The translations under genes and the position numbers were made by a program. Positions 38,742 through 48,047 of a stretch of DNA of 64,000 bases are shown here, piece by piece; position 1 is the first letter of the stretch; each line of letters begins with the position of its first letter. The notes beneath the pieces were generated by a model. That model made no database searches. It saw only the letters and a program-made list of their open reading frames with translations, and had not been told where the DNA came from. This DNA comes from Microbacterium sp. MYb62 (GTDB lineage Bacteria > Actinomycetota > Actinomycetes > Actinomycetales > Microbacteriaceae). The stretch lies in NCBI RefSeq assembly GCF_002979475.1, contig NZ_PCOY01000006.1:1-64000 (forward strand). Reading direction: 5' to 3'.

Positions 38742-40855
38742 GCGTTCTCCTTGGTGCTGTTGGCCGCGATGGTCTCGCGGGCGGCCGCGATGACGGCCTC
38801 GGTGGTGATGCCGAACTTCTCGAAGAGGGTCTTGTAGTCAGCGGAGGCGCCGAAGTGGTCGATGCCGACCGAGCGGCCGCGGTCGCCCACGATGCCGCGC
38901 CAGCTGAGCACGGAGCCCGCCTCGACCGAGACGCGGGCGGTGACGGAGGCCGGCAGCACGCTCTCGCGGTATTCCGCGTCCTGCTCGTCGAACCACTCCA
39001 GCGACGGAGCGGAGACGACGCGCACGTTCACGCCCTCGCCTGCCAGCGCCTCGCGGGCGTTCACTGCCAGCTGCACCTCGGATCCGGTGGCGACGATGAT
39101 GACGTCGGGCGTGCCGTTCGGGGCCTCGGCGAGGACGTACGCGCCCTTGACCGCGTTCTCCGCCGAAGCGAAGACGTCTCCAGAGGCTGCACCTTCGCCA
39201 CGCTCGAACACCGGGATGTTCTGGCGGGTCAGGGCGATGCCTGCGGGACCCTCGTGGCGACGGAGGATCTCCAACCACGTGGCAGCGGTCTCGTTCGCGT
39301 CGGCAGGTCGCACGACCGTGAAGTTCGGGATCGCGCGGAGCGTCGCGAGCTGCTCGATCGGCTGGTGGGTGGGGCCGTCCTCACCGAGGGCGACCGAGTC
39401 GTGCGTCCAGACGAAGATGCTCGGCACGTTCATGAGCGCCGCGAGGCGCACCGACGGGCGCATGTAGTCGCTGAAGATGAGGAAGGTTCCGCCGAACGCG
39501 CGCGTCGGGCCGTGCAGCACGATGCCGTTGACGATCGCTCCCATGGCGTGCTCACGGATGCCGAAATGCAGCACGCGGCCGTACGGGTTGCCCGACCACT
39601 CGTGGGTCGACCACTCCGCGGGGATGAACGACGGTGCGCCCTTGATGGTGGTGAGGTTCGACTCGGCGAGGTCGGCCGAGCCGCCCCACAGCTCGGGGAG
39701 CTCTGCGGCGAGGGCGTTGATGACCTGGCCGGACGCGGCGCGGGTCGACACCTCCTTGCCGGACTCGAACACGGGGAGCGCGCTCGTGATGTCGGCGGGG
39801 AGCTCCTGCGCCTCGAGGCGGTCGAGCAGCGCCTTCTTCTCGGGGTTCGCGGTGGCCCAGGCGTCGAACGACTCCTGCCAGGCGGCACGGGTCTCTGCCG
39901 CACGCGCGGCGAGACCGCGGGTGTGCGCGATCACGTCGTCGGCGACGGCGAAGTTCTGCTCGGGGTCGAAGCCGAGGACCTTCTTGGTCGCGGCGAGCTC
40001 GTCCGCGCCCAGAGCGGAGCCGTGGATCTTGCCGGAGTTCTGCTTGCCGGGCGACGGCCAGCCGATGATGGTCTTGAGGATGATGAGCGACGGCTTCGAG
40101 GTCTCGCCCTTGGCGGCCTCGATCGCGGCGAACAGCTCGGCGACGTCTTCGACGTACTCGCCCGTCTTCTTCCAGTCGACGACCTGCACCTGCCAGCCGT
40201 AGGACTCGTAGCGTGCGGCGACGTCCTCGGTGAAGGCGACGTTCGTGTCGTCCTCGATCGAGATCTGGTTCGAGTCGTAGATCGCGATCAGGTTTCCGAG
40301 CTGCTGGTGGCCCGCGAGCGAGGAGGCCTCGCTGGTCACGCCCTCCTGCAGGTCGCCGTCGCCGGCGATCACGTAGACGAAGTGGTCGAACGGGCTCGTG
40401 CCCGCTGCGGCCTCGGGGTCGAAGAGGCCGCGCTCGTAGCGGGCGGCGTAGGCGAAGCCGACCGCCGAGGCGAGACCCTGTCCGAGAGGACCGGTCGTGA
40501 TCTCGACCCCCTTGGTGTGGCCGTACTCCGGGTGGCCCGGGGTCAGCGAGCCCCACGTGCGGAGAGCCTTCAGGTCATCGAGCTCGAGTCCGAAGCCGCC
40601 GAGGTACAGCTCGACGTACTGCGTGAGCGAGGAGTGCCCTGCGGACAGGATGAAGCGGTCGCGGCCGAGCCAGTCGACATCGGTCGGGTCGTGACGCAGG
40701 ACCCGCTGGTAGAGGAGGTACGCGGCGGGAGCGAGGCTCATCGCTGTGCCGGGGTGACCGTTACCGACCTTCTCCACGGCATCAGCCGCCAGGATTCGTG
40801 CGGTGTCCACCGCGCGTCGATCGATCTCATCCCACTGCAATTCCGACACGTTCAT
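38738..40855 (-). CDS. tkt: Transketolase
   Basis: A 705-residue thiamine-diphosphate enzyme. Substrate motif [20 protein letters not shown], cofactor motif [20 protein letters not shown] ending in the NQIS region, and the pyrimidine-binding and C-terminal domains ([27 protein letters not shown]). ATG 40855 with GGAAAGGG is chosen; an extension to 41038 is unlikely. First gene of the operon. A candidate -10 TATGCT lies at 40955-40950, giving a leader of about 90 bases. Confidence 0.96.
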   Translation of the reverse strand: MNVSELQWDEIDRRAVDTARILAADAVEKVGNGHPGTAMSLAPAAYLLYQRVLRHDPTDVDWLGRDRFILSAGHSSLTQYVELYLGGFGLELDDLKALRTWGSLTPGHPEYGHTKGVEITTGPLGQGLASAVGFAYAARYERGLFDPEAAAGTSPFDHFVYVIAGDGDLQEGVTSEASSLAGHQQLGNLIAIYDSNQISIEDDTNVAFTEDVAARYESYGWQVQVVDWKKTGEYVEDVAELFAAIEAAKGETSKPSLIILKTIIGWPSPGKQNSGKIHGSALGADELAATKKVLGFDPEQNFAVADDVIAHTRGLAARAAETRAAWQESFDAWATANPEKKALLDRLEAQELPADITSALPVFESGKEVSTRAASGQVINALAAELPELWGGSADLAESNLTTIKGAPSFIPAEWSTHEWSGNPYGRVLHFGIREHAMGAIVNGIVLHGPTRAFGGTFLIFSDYMRPSVRLAALMNVPSIFVWTHDSVALGEDGPTHQPIEQLATLRAIPNFTVVRPADANETAATWLEILRRHEGPAGIALTRQNIPVFERGEGAASGDVFASAENAVKGAYVLAEAPNGTPDVIIVATGSEVQLAVNAREALAGEGVNVRVVSAPSLEWFDEQDAEYRESVLPASVTARVSVEAGSVLSWRGIVGDRGRSVGIDHFGASADYKTLFEKFGITTEAVIAAARETIAANSTKENA

Positions 40856-40949
40856 GCCCTTTCCGACAGTTTCGAGGGCGCCCGTATTCCCTGGCGCATC
40901 CGCATCATCACGGAGAGGTGTGCACATCGCCGGGCGCGCGAGTGTTTTC

Positions 40950-41019
40950 AGCATAGCGGTGACGTGAGATGCGCTACGCGGGCCCGCGAGCCGGATGACG
41001 TCATCCCGTGTCATACACT
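40950..41019. promoter_or_regulatory. Divergent tkt/ctaB promoter region with a 14-bp palindrome
   Basis: The 214-base gap between tkt and ctaB holds TATGCT on the minus strand (40955-40950) and TACACT on the plus strand (41014-41019). Between them GGATGACGTCATCC (40993-41006) is a perfect 14-base palindrome, placed in the -35/spacer zone of the ctaB box. It looks like an operator for an unknown dimeric regulator. Confidence 0.5.
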
Positions 41020-41069
41020 GGAGAGGTTGTCCGGTCACATGTGCGGAGGAGGCGATCGATATCTCGACG

Positions 41070-41975
41070 ATGTCTGATCAGACCGTGAGGAAGTCGTCGG
41101 TCGGTCGCACGGTGAAGGCCTACGTCACCCTCACCAAGCCCCGTGTCCTCGAGCTGCTGCTCGTGTCGACGGTGCCGGTGATGTTCCTGGCACAGGGCGG
41201 GTTGCCGAACCTGTGGCTCGTGCTCGCCACCGTCATCGGCGGCTCTCTGAGCGCCGGTTCCGCCGCCTCGTTCAACATGTACCTCGATCGTGACATCGAT
41301 GCGCACATGCACCGCACCGAGAACCGTCCGCTGGTCACCGGCGAGGTCAGCGCGCGCGGCGCGCTCATCTTCTCGTGGACACTGGCGATCGCCTCGACCG
41401 CGTGGCTGCTCGTCACGACGAACTGGCTCACAGCGACCCTCTCGGCGACGGCCATCTTCTTCTACGTCGTGATCTACACGATGATCCTCAAGCGCCGCAC
41501 CGAGCAGAACATCATCTGGGGCGGCATCGCTGGCTGCTTCCCCGTGCTCATCGGCTGGTCCGCGGTCACCGGCTCGCTCGACTGGCCGGCCTTCATCCTC
41601 TTCCTCCTGGTCTTCCTCTGGACGCCGCCGCATTACTGGCCGCTGTCGATGAAGTACAAGGACGACTACGAGGATGTCGACGTGCCGATGCTCGGGGTCA
41701 CCCGCAACGCCTCGCAGGTCGGTCTCCAGGTGATCCTGTACGCCTGGGCGACGGTCGCGTGCTCCCTGCTCCTGGTCCCGATCGCGGACATGGGGCTCGT
41801 CTACACGGTCTCCGCCACCGTGTTCGGCGGCTGGTTCATCTACGAGTCGCACCGCCTCTACAACCGCGCGGTCCACGGGACGGAACCGCGTCCGATGCGG
41901 GTGTTCCACGCCTCGATCACCTACCTGACGCTGATCTTCGTCGCGGTCGCGATCGACCCGTTGCTGCCGTTCTGA
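41070..41975 (+). CDS. ctaB: Protoheme IX farnesyltransferase (heme O synthase)
   Basis: A 301-residue membrane prenyltransferase attaching farnesyl to heme b for cytochrome oxidase. Nine or so hydrophobic helices. The prenyl-diphosphate motifs are [19 protein letters not shown] and [15 protein letters not shown], with [14 protein letters not shown] between. ATG 41070 gives [10 protein letters not shown]; there is no good SD, and GGAGGAGG at 41045 is too far away. Together with ctaA at 42.5 kb and SURF1 at 60 kb it serves terminal-oxidase biogenesis. Confidence 0.95.
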   Translation: MSDQTVRKSSVGRTVKAYVTLTKPRVLELLLVSTVPVMFLAQGGLPNLWLVLATVIGGSLSAGSAASFNMYLDRDIDAHMHRTENRPLVTGEVSARGALIFSWTLAIASTAWLLVTTNWLTATLSATAIFFYVVIYTMILKRRTEQNIIWGGIAGCFPVLIGWSAVTGSLDWPAFILFLLVFLWTPPHYWPLSMKYKDDYEDVDVPMLGVTRNASQVGLQVILYAWATVACSLLLVPIADMGLVYTVSATVFGGWFIYESHRLYNRAVHGTEPRPMRVFHASITYLTLIFVAVAIDPLLPF

Positions 41976-41987
41976 TCACCTCTTCGT

Positions 41988-42029
41988 AACGACGAAGCGG
42001 CGCCGATTCCTCGGCGCCGCTTCGTCGTT
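41988..42029. terminator. Bidirectional terminator between ctaB and convergent gene
   Basis: Arms of 19 bases (41988-42006 and 42011-42029) pair perfectly around a TTCC loop; the right arm ends in CGTCGTT. It sits 12 bases after ctaB and 20 bases beyond the stop of the minus-strand gene at 42050, so it can serve both. Confidence 0.9.
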
Positions 42030-42049
42030 CGATCGACGGGTCCTGTCGG

Positions 42050-42478
42050 TCAGTCGCGTGTGGCGGAGGGGGTGGCGTCGTCCGCCTTCTCCGCGGTGTC
42101 GGCGACGACGTCGGACTCGGGTGCGGTCTCGGCGACCGGTGCCGGCGTGGTGTCGACCGGTGCGCGGTTCTCCTCGGCCTCAGTGGTCCAGTCGATCGCC
42201 TCGACGACGGCCGGAGCCGGAGTGGGGACGAGCGAGCGCGCGGCGACGAGTCCGAGCGTCAGCAGGATGCCGACGATTCCGGCGGCCAGCACGCCGGCAC
42301 CCACGACGACGAGCGACTGGCCGACGTAGACCTCGATGCCCGTGGCGGTGCCATCGAGCAGCGTGGACGTCATCGTGGCGATCTGGCCGGAGATCAGCCA
42401 TCCGCCGACCGCGGTCGCGGCGAGGGAGACGACCAGCAGGAGCCAGAAGCCGATGCTTCGTGAGAGTGACTTGTTCAT
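42050..42478 (-). CDS. Small membrane protein of unknown function, acidic tail
   Basis: A 142-residue protein with two hydrophobic helices (GFWLLLVVSLAATAVGGWLI near residue 10, and SLVVVGAGVLAAGIVGILLTL near 55) and a Pro/Ala/Glu/Asp-rich C-terminal tail of about 60 residues. Similar small proteins in Microbacteriaceae carry misleading automatic names; I assign no function. It lies downstream of ctaA on the same strand with 64 bases between, so it may be co-transcribed. Confidence 0.65.
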   Translation of the reverse strand: MNKSLSRSIGFWLLLVVSLAATAVGGWLISGQIATMTSTLLDGTATGIEVYVGQSLVVVGAGVLAAGIVGILLTLGLVAARSLVPTPAPAVVEAIDWTTEAEENRAPVDTTPAPVAETAPESDVVADTAEKADDATPSATRD

Positions 42479-42542
42479 ACCGGCATACTGGCCGACGTCC
42501 TGATGAGTCGGCGATGCGCGGCCTGTGGATCGCCTGTGCGGG

Positions 42543-43649
42543 TCAGTCCGCAGCGGCCACCGGACGCTTCAGATGCAGCACCACGACGGTGTACGCCGCA
42601 GCGGAGAGCGAAGCGAGGACCATGTGGATGCCGACGAGCAGCGGGGGGAGCCCTTCCCTGGCCTGCCATACGCCGACGCCGACCTGCACCAGGATCGCGA
42701 CCACCAGCACCAGGAGCCAGCGTCGGGGTTCCAGACGGAGCACCCACGCGGAGACGGTCAGGAACAGCACCAGCGCCGCCAGGATGTATCCCGGCCACGA
42801 GTGCACGTGGGCGAGCACCGTCGCATCGAAGCCGTGGCGCAGCACGTCGGCGTCGCCGGAGTGCGGACCGGATCCGGTCGTCAGCACACCGAAGACGATC
42901 GTGACGGCCAGCGCGAGTCCGGTCACATGGGTGACGGCCGCGAACCACACGGGCACGGCGCGTTCGCGCGGACCGGGGGAGGTCTTCAGCCGCACGAGGA
43001 ACGCGGCGGTGATGCACACCAGCAGCAGCGATGACGTGTAGTGGAAGCCCACGATGAAGGGGTTGAGCCCGGTGAGCACGGTGATGCCGCCGACGAGGGC
43101 CTGTGCCACCACCCCGATGAGCGTGAGCCACGCGAGCAGGACGAGGTCGCGTCTGCCGGGTGCCGTGCGCACGGAATGAACCGCAGCCGCGATGACCGCG
43201 ACGAGGAGCACGCCGGAGGCGATGGGGAAGGCCGGGACGTGGAAGGGAGCGGCGATCGCGTAGGCGATACCGGCGGCGACGATGCCGCCGGCCGCGAACC
43301 AGAGCGCGCTGACGAGGCCGCGCTTCCCGCTGAAGAGGTGCAGGACCAGGAGTACGACGGCGAGGGCGATGATGCCGACCACGCCGGTCATCAGGCGGTT
43401 CCCGAACTCGATGATCCCGTGGATGCCCTGCACCTCGAGGATCGGCACGAGGGAGTCCGGGGTGCACAGCGGCCAGTCCGAGCACCCGAGGCCGGATCCG
43501 GTGAGCCGCACCGCGCCGCCGGTGCCGATGATGATCGTCTCGCTGAGGAACGACAACCACGCGAAGACCGTCAACGCACGTCCCCAGGACGCGGAGCGCG
43601 GGGGGATCGCCCGCGTCGTCGAGGTGGCGGGGATCATCGTCTCGGGCAT
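42543..43649 (-). CDS. ctaA: Heme A synthase (COX15/CtaA)
   Basis: A 368-residue membrane enzyme converting heme O to heme A. About eight transmembrane helices. Landmarks: IIIGTGGAVRLTGSGLGCSDWPLC, EFGNRLMTG with a heme-ligand His just before it (IHGIIEF), and in the second half HVHSWPG and GIHMVLAS supplying further His ligands. ATG 43649 has GGAGGAC upstream. Function is coupled to ctaB at 41 kb. Confidence 0.93.
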   Translation of the reverse strand: MPETMIPATSTTRAIPPRSASWGRALTVFAWLSFLSETIIIGTGGAVRLTGSGLGCSDWPLCTPDSLVPILEVQGIHGIIEFGNRLMTGVVGIIALAVVLLVLHLFSGKRGLVSALWFAAGGIVAAGIAYAIAAPFHVPAFPIASGVLLVAVIAAAVHSVRTAPGRRDLVLLAWLTLIGVVAQALVGGITVLTGLNPFIVGFHYTSSLLLVCITAAFLVRLKTSPGPRERAVPVWFAAVTHVTGLALAVTIVFGVLTTGSGPHSGDADVLRHGFDATVLAHVHSWPGYILAALVLFLTVSAWVLRLEPRRWLLVLVVAILVQVGVGVWQAREGLPPLLVGIHMVLASLSAAAYTVVVLHLKRPVAAAD

Positions 43650-43882
43650 AAGTCCTCCGGACCGCACGAGACGTGGCGGGCATGGCCCGTCTGTCAGGCG
43701 GAACCTGTAGAATCGGATTGTTGCGATGAGCGCTGACAGCGCTGCAGCATCGTCAACAGTTTAGGCGCGATGGAAGCGCCGGTGATGAGGGCCCACCAAC
43801 GGCACCCGCTCCCGCAGACTCGACGGGGATCAGGTGTGTCGGGGCGGATGACACCGTTTGGGACCTGTGAGGAGAGTGTTGG
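43650..43882. promoter_or_regulatory. ctaA-sufB divergent spacer; candidate suf promoter and palindrome
   Basis: The 233-base spacer has a plus-strand TAGAAT (43708-43713) that would start transcription near 43720, giving a long suf leader. Inside the leader, GCGCTG-A-CAGCGC (43730-43742) is a perfect palindrome and a GGCGC/GCGCC hairpin follows near 43764-43780. A 12-codon frame (ATG 43726, MSADSAAASSTV) could be a leader peptide but is weak. No sufR gene is adjacent. Confidence 0.4.
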
Positions 43883-45301
43883 ATGTCGGATGTGCTGATC
43901 GACCGCCCGGAGCTTGACGGACTGGGGGTGTACGAATTCGGCTGGCACGATGCGGATGCTGCGGGTGCCATCGCGAAACGCGGCATCTCCGAAGACGTCG
44001 TCCGTGGGATCTCGGGCCTCAAGAACGAACCCGAATGGATGCTGAAGACCCGCCTCAAGGGATACCAGCTCTTCGGACGCAAGCCGATGCCGACCTGGGG
44101 TGCAGACCTCAGCGAGATCGACTTCGACAACATCAAGTACTTCGTCCGCTCCACCGAGAAGCAGGCGCAGACGTGGGAAGACCTTCCCGCCGAGATCCGC
44201 GAGACCTACGAGCGCCTCGGCATCCCCGAGGCCGAGCGTCAGCGGCTCGTCGCCGGTGTCGCGGCTCAGTACGAGTCCGAGGTCGTCTACCACCAGATCC
44301 GCGAGGACCTGGAGCAGCAGGGCGTCATCTTCATGGACACCGACACGGCGCTGCGCGAGCACCCCGAGTTCTTCGAGGAGTACTTCGGCACCGTCATCCC
44401 CGCGGGCGACAACAAGTTCGCCGCGCTGAACACGGCCGTGTGGTCGGGCGGCTCGTTCGTCTACGTCCCCAAGGGCGTGCACGTCGAGATCCCGCTGCAG
44501 GCCTACTTCCGCATCAACACCGAGAACATGGGGCAGTTCGAGCGGACGCTGATCATCGCCGACGAGGACAGCTACGTCCACTACATCGAGGGCTGCACGG
44601 CCCCGATCTACAAGTCGGACTCCCTGCACTCGGCCGTCGTCGAGATCATCGTGAAGAAGAACGCCCGCGTGCGGTACACGACGATCCAGAACTGGTCGAA
44701 CAACGTCTACAACCTCGTCACCAAGCGTGCCGTGGCCTACGAGGGCGCGACCATGGAATGGGTCGACGGCAACATCGGCTCCAAGGTGACGATGAAGTAC
44801 CCGTCGATCTACCTGATGGGCGAGCACGCCAAGGGCGAGACGCTCTCGGTCGCCTTCGCCGGTCCCGGTCAGCACCAGGACGCGGGTGCCAAGATGATCC
44901 ACATGGCGCCCTACACGCAGTCGTCGATCGTCTCGAAGTCGATCGCGCGAGGCGGCGGACGTGCCGGCTATCGCGGTGAGGTGCGAGTGGATGCCGCGGC
45001 ACACCACTCCGCCAACACGGTGCGCTGCGACGCTCTGCTCGTCGACACCAAGTCCCGCTCCGACACCTACCCGGCGATCGACATCCGTGTCGACGACGTG
45101 CAGCTCGGCCACGAGGCCACGGTCTCGAAGGTGAGCGAGGAGCAGCTGTTCTACCTGCAGTCCCGCGGCATGCCCGAGGACGAGGCGATGGCGATGATCG
45201 TGCGCGGCTTCATCGAGCCGATCGCGCGGGAGCTTCCCATGGAGTACGCGATGGAACTGAACAAGCTCATCGAGATGGGCATGGAAGGATCGGTCGGCTA
45301 G
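43883..45301 (+). CDS. sufB: Fe-S cluster assembly scaffold SufB
   Basis: A 472-residue subunit of the SufBCD complex, which builds Fe-S clusters. Landmarks: the beta-helical core with [48 protein letters not shown] holding a conserved Cys, and [17 protein letters not shown], ending in [20 protein letters not shown] is GAGGAGAG before ATG 43883. First gene of sufB-sufD-Rieske-sufC-sufT; the stop overlaps the sufD start by one base. Confidence 0.96.
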   Translation: MSDVLIDRPELDGLGVYEFGWHDADAAGAIAKRGISEDVVRGISGLKNEPEWMLKTRLKGYQLFGRKPMPTWGADLSEIDFDNIKYFVRSTEKQAQTWEDLPAEIRETYERLGIPEAERQRLVAGVAAQYESEVVYHQIREDLEQQGVIFMDTDTALREHPEFFEEYFGTVIPAGDNKFAALNTAVWSGGSFVYVPKGVHVEIPLQAYFRINTENMGQFERTLIIADEDSYVHYIEGCTAPIYKSDSLHSAVVEIIVKKNARVRYTTIQNWSNNVYNLVTKRAVAYEGATMEWVDGNIGSKVTMKYPSIYLMGEHAKGETLSVAFAGPGQHQDAGAKMIHMAPYTQSSIVSKSIARGGGRAGYRGEVRVDAAAHHSANTVRCDALLVDTKSRSDTYPAIDIRVDDVQLGHEATVSKVSEEQLFYLQSRGMPEDEAMAMIVRGFIEPIARELPMEYAMELNKLIEMGMEGSVG

Positions 45302-46518
45302 TGACGGCCTCGACGACAGCGCCTGCCGAGGCGCAGCACACCAACGCGCCCGAAGGCGCACACATCGACCCGGCGGCGCAGGTCGCCGCCGCGGGCTTCG
45401 TGCCCGTGCAGACCCGTTCGGAGCGTCCCCACTCCTTCGACCCCGCCGACTTCGGCACGCCGACCGGGCGCGAGGTCAACTGGAAGCACACTCCCGTGGC
45501 GAAGCTCACCGGTCTCTTCGTCGACGAGGAGGGTGACGCGGACGCGGTGACCTACGGGCTCGACGCCGTCGAGGCGTTCCTCGAGCCGTCCGAGGGGGAG
45601 GAGGGCGCGTACGGCGAGTTCTTCCGTCCCGAGGATCTCCCGAGCGCTCTGGCCTGGAAGCGCGGTCCGCGCGGTCTCCACATCCAGCTGCCGGCGGAAG
45701 CCGAGCTCGCCGAGCCGCTCATCGTCCCGATCGAGGGCACCGGTGCCGGGAAGCGCGCGTTCGGGCAGATCCTCATCGAGGCGCAGCCGCATTCACGAGG
45801 CACGGTCGTGCTCGACCACTCGGGTTCGGCGCAGTACGCGCAGAACATCGAGATCATCGTGCGCGATGGCGCGAGCCTCACCGTCATCAGCCTGCAGCGC
45901 TGGGACGACGACGCCGTGCACGCGTCCGCCCATCAGGCGACGGTCGGTGCGGATGCGACGCTCAAGCACTTCGTGATCAGCTTCGGCGGAGGCGTCGTGC
46001 GCGTGAACCCGAGCGTCGAGCTCACGGGCGCCGGTTCCGAGGGCTACCTGTACGGCCTGTCCTATGCGGATGCCGGGCAGCACCTCGAAAGCCAGGTCTA
46101 CCTGCACCACAAGGGGCCGCACACCAAGGGCGACGTCCTCTACAAGGGCGCGCTGCAGGGCGCGGGCGCGCACAGCGTCTGGATCGGCGATGTGCTGATC
46201 GGCGCGGACGCCACGGGCACCGACTCGTACGAGGCGAACCGCAACCTGGTCCTGACCGAAGGCGCTCGCGCCGACTCGATCCCGAACCTCGAGATCGAGA
46301 CCGGCGACATCCTCGGCGCCGGTCATGCGAGCGCCACCGGTCGTTTCGACGACGAGCAGCTCTTCTACCTGCAGGCCCGCGGTATCACCGAGGAAGAGGC
46401 GCGACGGCTCGTCGTGCTCGGATTCCTCACCGACATCGTGCAGCGCCTCGGCATCCCCGCCCTCGAGACCGAGCTGCTGGCGGCGATCGAGGCGGAGCTC
46501 GCCGAGGTGAGTGCATGA
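45301..46518 (+). CDS. sufD: Fe-S cluster assembly protein SufD
   Basis: A 405-residue partner of SufB and SufC. It shares with SufB the parallel beta-helix fold and C-terminal FDDEQLFYLQARGITEEEARRLVVLGF. HHKGPHTKGDVLYKGALQ holds a conserved His region. N-terminal 90 residues are divergent. GTG 45301 is the only sensible start, sharing a base with the sufB stop. The end overlaps the Rieske gene. Confidence 0.94.
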   Translation: MTASTTAPAEAQHTNAPEGAHIDPAAQVAAAGFVPVQTRSERPHSFDPADFGTPTGREVNWKHTPVAKLTGLFVDEEGDADAVTYGLDAVEAFLEPSEGEEGAYGEFFRPEDLPSALAWKRGPRGLHIQLPAEAELAEPLIVPIEGTGAGKRAFGQILIEAQPHSRGTVVLDHSGSAQYAQNIEIIVRDGASLTVISLQRWDDDAVHASAHQATVGADATLKHFVISFGGGVVRVNPSVELTGAGSEGYLYGLSYADAGQHLESQVYLHHKGPHTKGDVLYKGALQGAGAHSVWIGDVLIGADATGTDSYEANRNLVLTEGARADSIPNLEIETGDILGAGHASATGRFDDEQLFYLQARGITEEEARRLVVLGFLTDIVQRLGIPALETELLAAIEAELAEVSA

Positions 46519-46841
46519 CCGCCGAACGTGTCTGCGGTGTCGCCGACCTCGAGCAGGACATGCCTTTGCGCGTGGACCCGGGAGGCGTGCCCATCACGGT
46601 GATCAAAGACGGCGAGGGAGTCATCCACGCCATCGGCGACACCTGCACCCACGGCGACATCTCGCTGTCCGAGGGCTTCGTCGAGGGCGACACGGTGGAG
46701 TGCTGGGCACACGGCTCCGCCTTCTCGCTGCTCACCGGCAAGCCCCAGAATCTCCCCGCATATGAGCCCGTCCCGGTCTATGTCGTCCAGATCGACGGCG
46801 ACGACGTGCTCATCGATCCGACCGTTATTAAGGAAGTCTGA
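46515..46841 (+). CDS. Rieske-type [2Fe-2S] ferredoxin (non-heme iron oxygenase ferredoxin subunit-like)
   Basis: A 108-residue Rieske protein. The cluster ligands are CTHGDISLSEG and CWAHGSAF (CXH and CX2H). Such proteins sit inside the suf operon of many actinobacteria; whether it donates electrons to cluster assembly or is merely a client is unknown. The start overlaps sufD by 4 bases and sufC follows 3 bases later, so it is fully embedded in the operon. Confidence 0.9.
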   Translation: MTAERVCGVADLEQDMPLRVDPGGVPITVIKDGEGVIHAIGDTCTHGDISLSEGFVEGDTVECWAHGSAFSLLTGKPQNLPAYEPVPVYVVQIDGDDVLIDPTVIKEV

Positions 46842-46844
46842 AGA

Positions 46845-47615
46845 ATGTCTGTTCTCGAGATCCGCGACCTGCATGTGACGGTCGAGACCGATGCGGGGAC
46901 CACCCCGATCCTCAACGGAATCAACCTCACCATGAACACCGGTGAGACCCACGCCATCATGGGACCCAACGGTTCCGGCAAGTCGACCCTGGCGTACACG
47001 ATCGCCGGCCACCCGAAGTACACGGTGACTTCCGGCTCGATCACGTTCGACGGCCAGGACGTCCTGGAGATGACCGTCGACGAGCGTGCCCGCGCAGGGC
47101 TCTTCCTCGCGATGCAGTACCCGGTCGAGATCCCCGGCGTCACGGTGACCAACTTCCTGCGTACCGCCAAGACGGCCCTCGACGGCGAAGCGCCGGCGAT
47201 CCGCGGCTGGACCAAGGACGTCAAGGCGGCCATGTCGAACCTGCGCATGGACCCGAAGTTCGCTCAGCGCAACGTCAACGAGGGCTTCTCCGGCGGCGAG
47301 AAGAAGCGCCACGAGATCCTGCAGCTCGAGGTGCTGAAGCCGAAGTTCGCGGTCCTCGACGAGACCGACTCCGGTCTCGACGTCGACGCGCTGAAGATCG
47401 TCTCCGAGGGCGTCAACCGCGCGAAGGAGTCCACCGGCCTCGGCGTGCTGCTGATCACGCACTACACGCGCATCCTCCGCTACATCCGGCCCGACTTCGT
47501 CCACGTGGTGGTCGCGGGCAAGATCGTGGAAGAGGGTGGCCCTGAGCTCGCAGACCGGCTCGAGAACGAGGGATACGACCGTTTCCTCGACCCCGCAGCC
47601 CCGATCGAGGCGTAG
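46845..47615 (+). CDS. sufC: Fe-S cluster assembly ATPase SufC
   Basis: A 256-residue ABC-type ATPase driving SufBCD conformational change. Walker A GPNGSGKSTLAYTIAG, the SufC signature FSGGEKKRHEILQLE, Walker B FAVLDETDSGLDVDALK, and the H-loop LLITHYTRIL. It ends with a TAG that also forms part of a TAGGCT box in front of sufT. Confidence 0.96.
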   Translation: MSVLEIRDLHVTVETDAGTTPILNGINLTMNTGETHAIMGPNGSGKSTLAYTIAGHPKYTVTSGSITFDGQDVLEMTVDERARAGLFLAMQYPVEIPGVTVTNFLRTAKTALDGEAPAIRGWTKDVKAAMSNLRMDPKFAQRNVNEGFSGGEKKRHEILQLEVLKPKFAVLDETDSGLDVDALKIVSEGVNRAKESTGLGVLLITHYTRILRYIRPDFVHVVVAGKIVEEGGPELADRLENEGYDRFLDPAAPIEA

Positions 47616-47625
47616 GCTGATCGCA
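47613..47625 (+). promoter_or_regulatory. Candidate internal leaderless promoter for sufT
   Basis: TAGGCT (47613-47618) overlaps the sufC stop and ends 7 bases before the ATG at 47625. It would allow sufT to be expressed apart from the suf operon. Confidence 0.45.
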
Positions 47626-47954
47626 TGACAGCGACCCTCACGGACGAGAAGTACGATGCGGTCACCGAGGCGCTCAAAGACGTCATGGACCCGGAGCTCG
47701 GGATCAACGTCGTCGACCTCGGCCTCATCTACGACCTCGCCTGGGATGACGAGAACGATGCTCTCGTCATCCACATGACGCTGACCAGCGCCGGGTGCCC
47801 GCTCACCGACGTGCTCGAGGACCAGACCGCCCAGGCTCTGGACAGTGTCGTCGACCGCTTCCGGATCAACTGGGTCTGGATGCCGCCGTGGGGTCCGGAG
47901 CGGATCACGGACGACGGGCGCGACATGATGCGCGCCCTCGGCTTCGCGATCTGA
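47625..47954 (+). CDS. sufT: SufT/MIP18 (DUF59) metal-sulfur cluster assembly factor
   Basis: A 109-residue DUF59 protein. It has VMDPELGINVVDLGLIYDL and MTLTSAGCPLTDVLEDQT with the conserved Cys of the family, and VWMPPWGPERIT near the end. These small proteins help Fe-S maturation in actinobacteria and firmicutes. Cysteine desulfurase SufS and scaffold SufU, usually adjacent, are not found in this operon. Confidence 0.9.
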   Translation: MTATLTDEKYDAVTEALKDVMDPELGINVVDLGLIYDLAWDDENDALVIHMTLTSAGCPLTDVLEDQTAQALDSVVDRFRINWVWMPPWGPERITDDGRDMMRALGFAI

Positions 47955-48007
47955 CCCCGGACGGGCGACCCGCCGCACGGCGGTCTCGACGCGCGCATCG
48001 GATCGGA

Positions 48008-48030
48008 TGACACGGCGCTGGCGCGTGTCA
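48008..48030. promoter_or_regulatory. Inverted repeat before the patB-like gene
   Basis: TGACACG (48008-48014) and CGTGTCA (48024-48030) form a perfect 7-base inverted repeat with a 9-base spacer, 18 bases before the ATG. It could be an operator or a leader hairpin. A second small hairpin CCGCC/GGCGG lies in the same 93-base gap and may terminate the suf operon. Confidence 0.4.
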
Positions 48031-48047
48031 GGACATCGGGAGAACGA

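Noticed and set aside
38723..41077. A 784-codon plus-strand frame opposite transketolase
   Set aside because: Antisense shadow of tkt; no recognisable domain and no start signal.
43726..43764. 12-codon MSADSAAASSTV frame as a gene
   Set aside because: Too short, with no SD and no biased codons; kept only as a possible leader feature.
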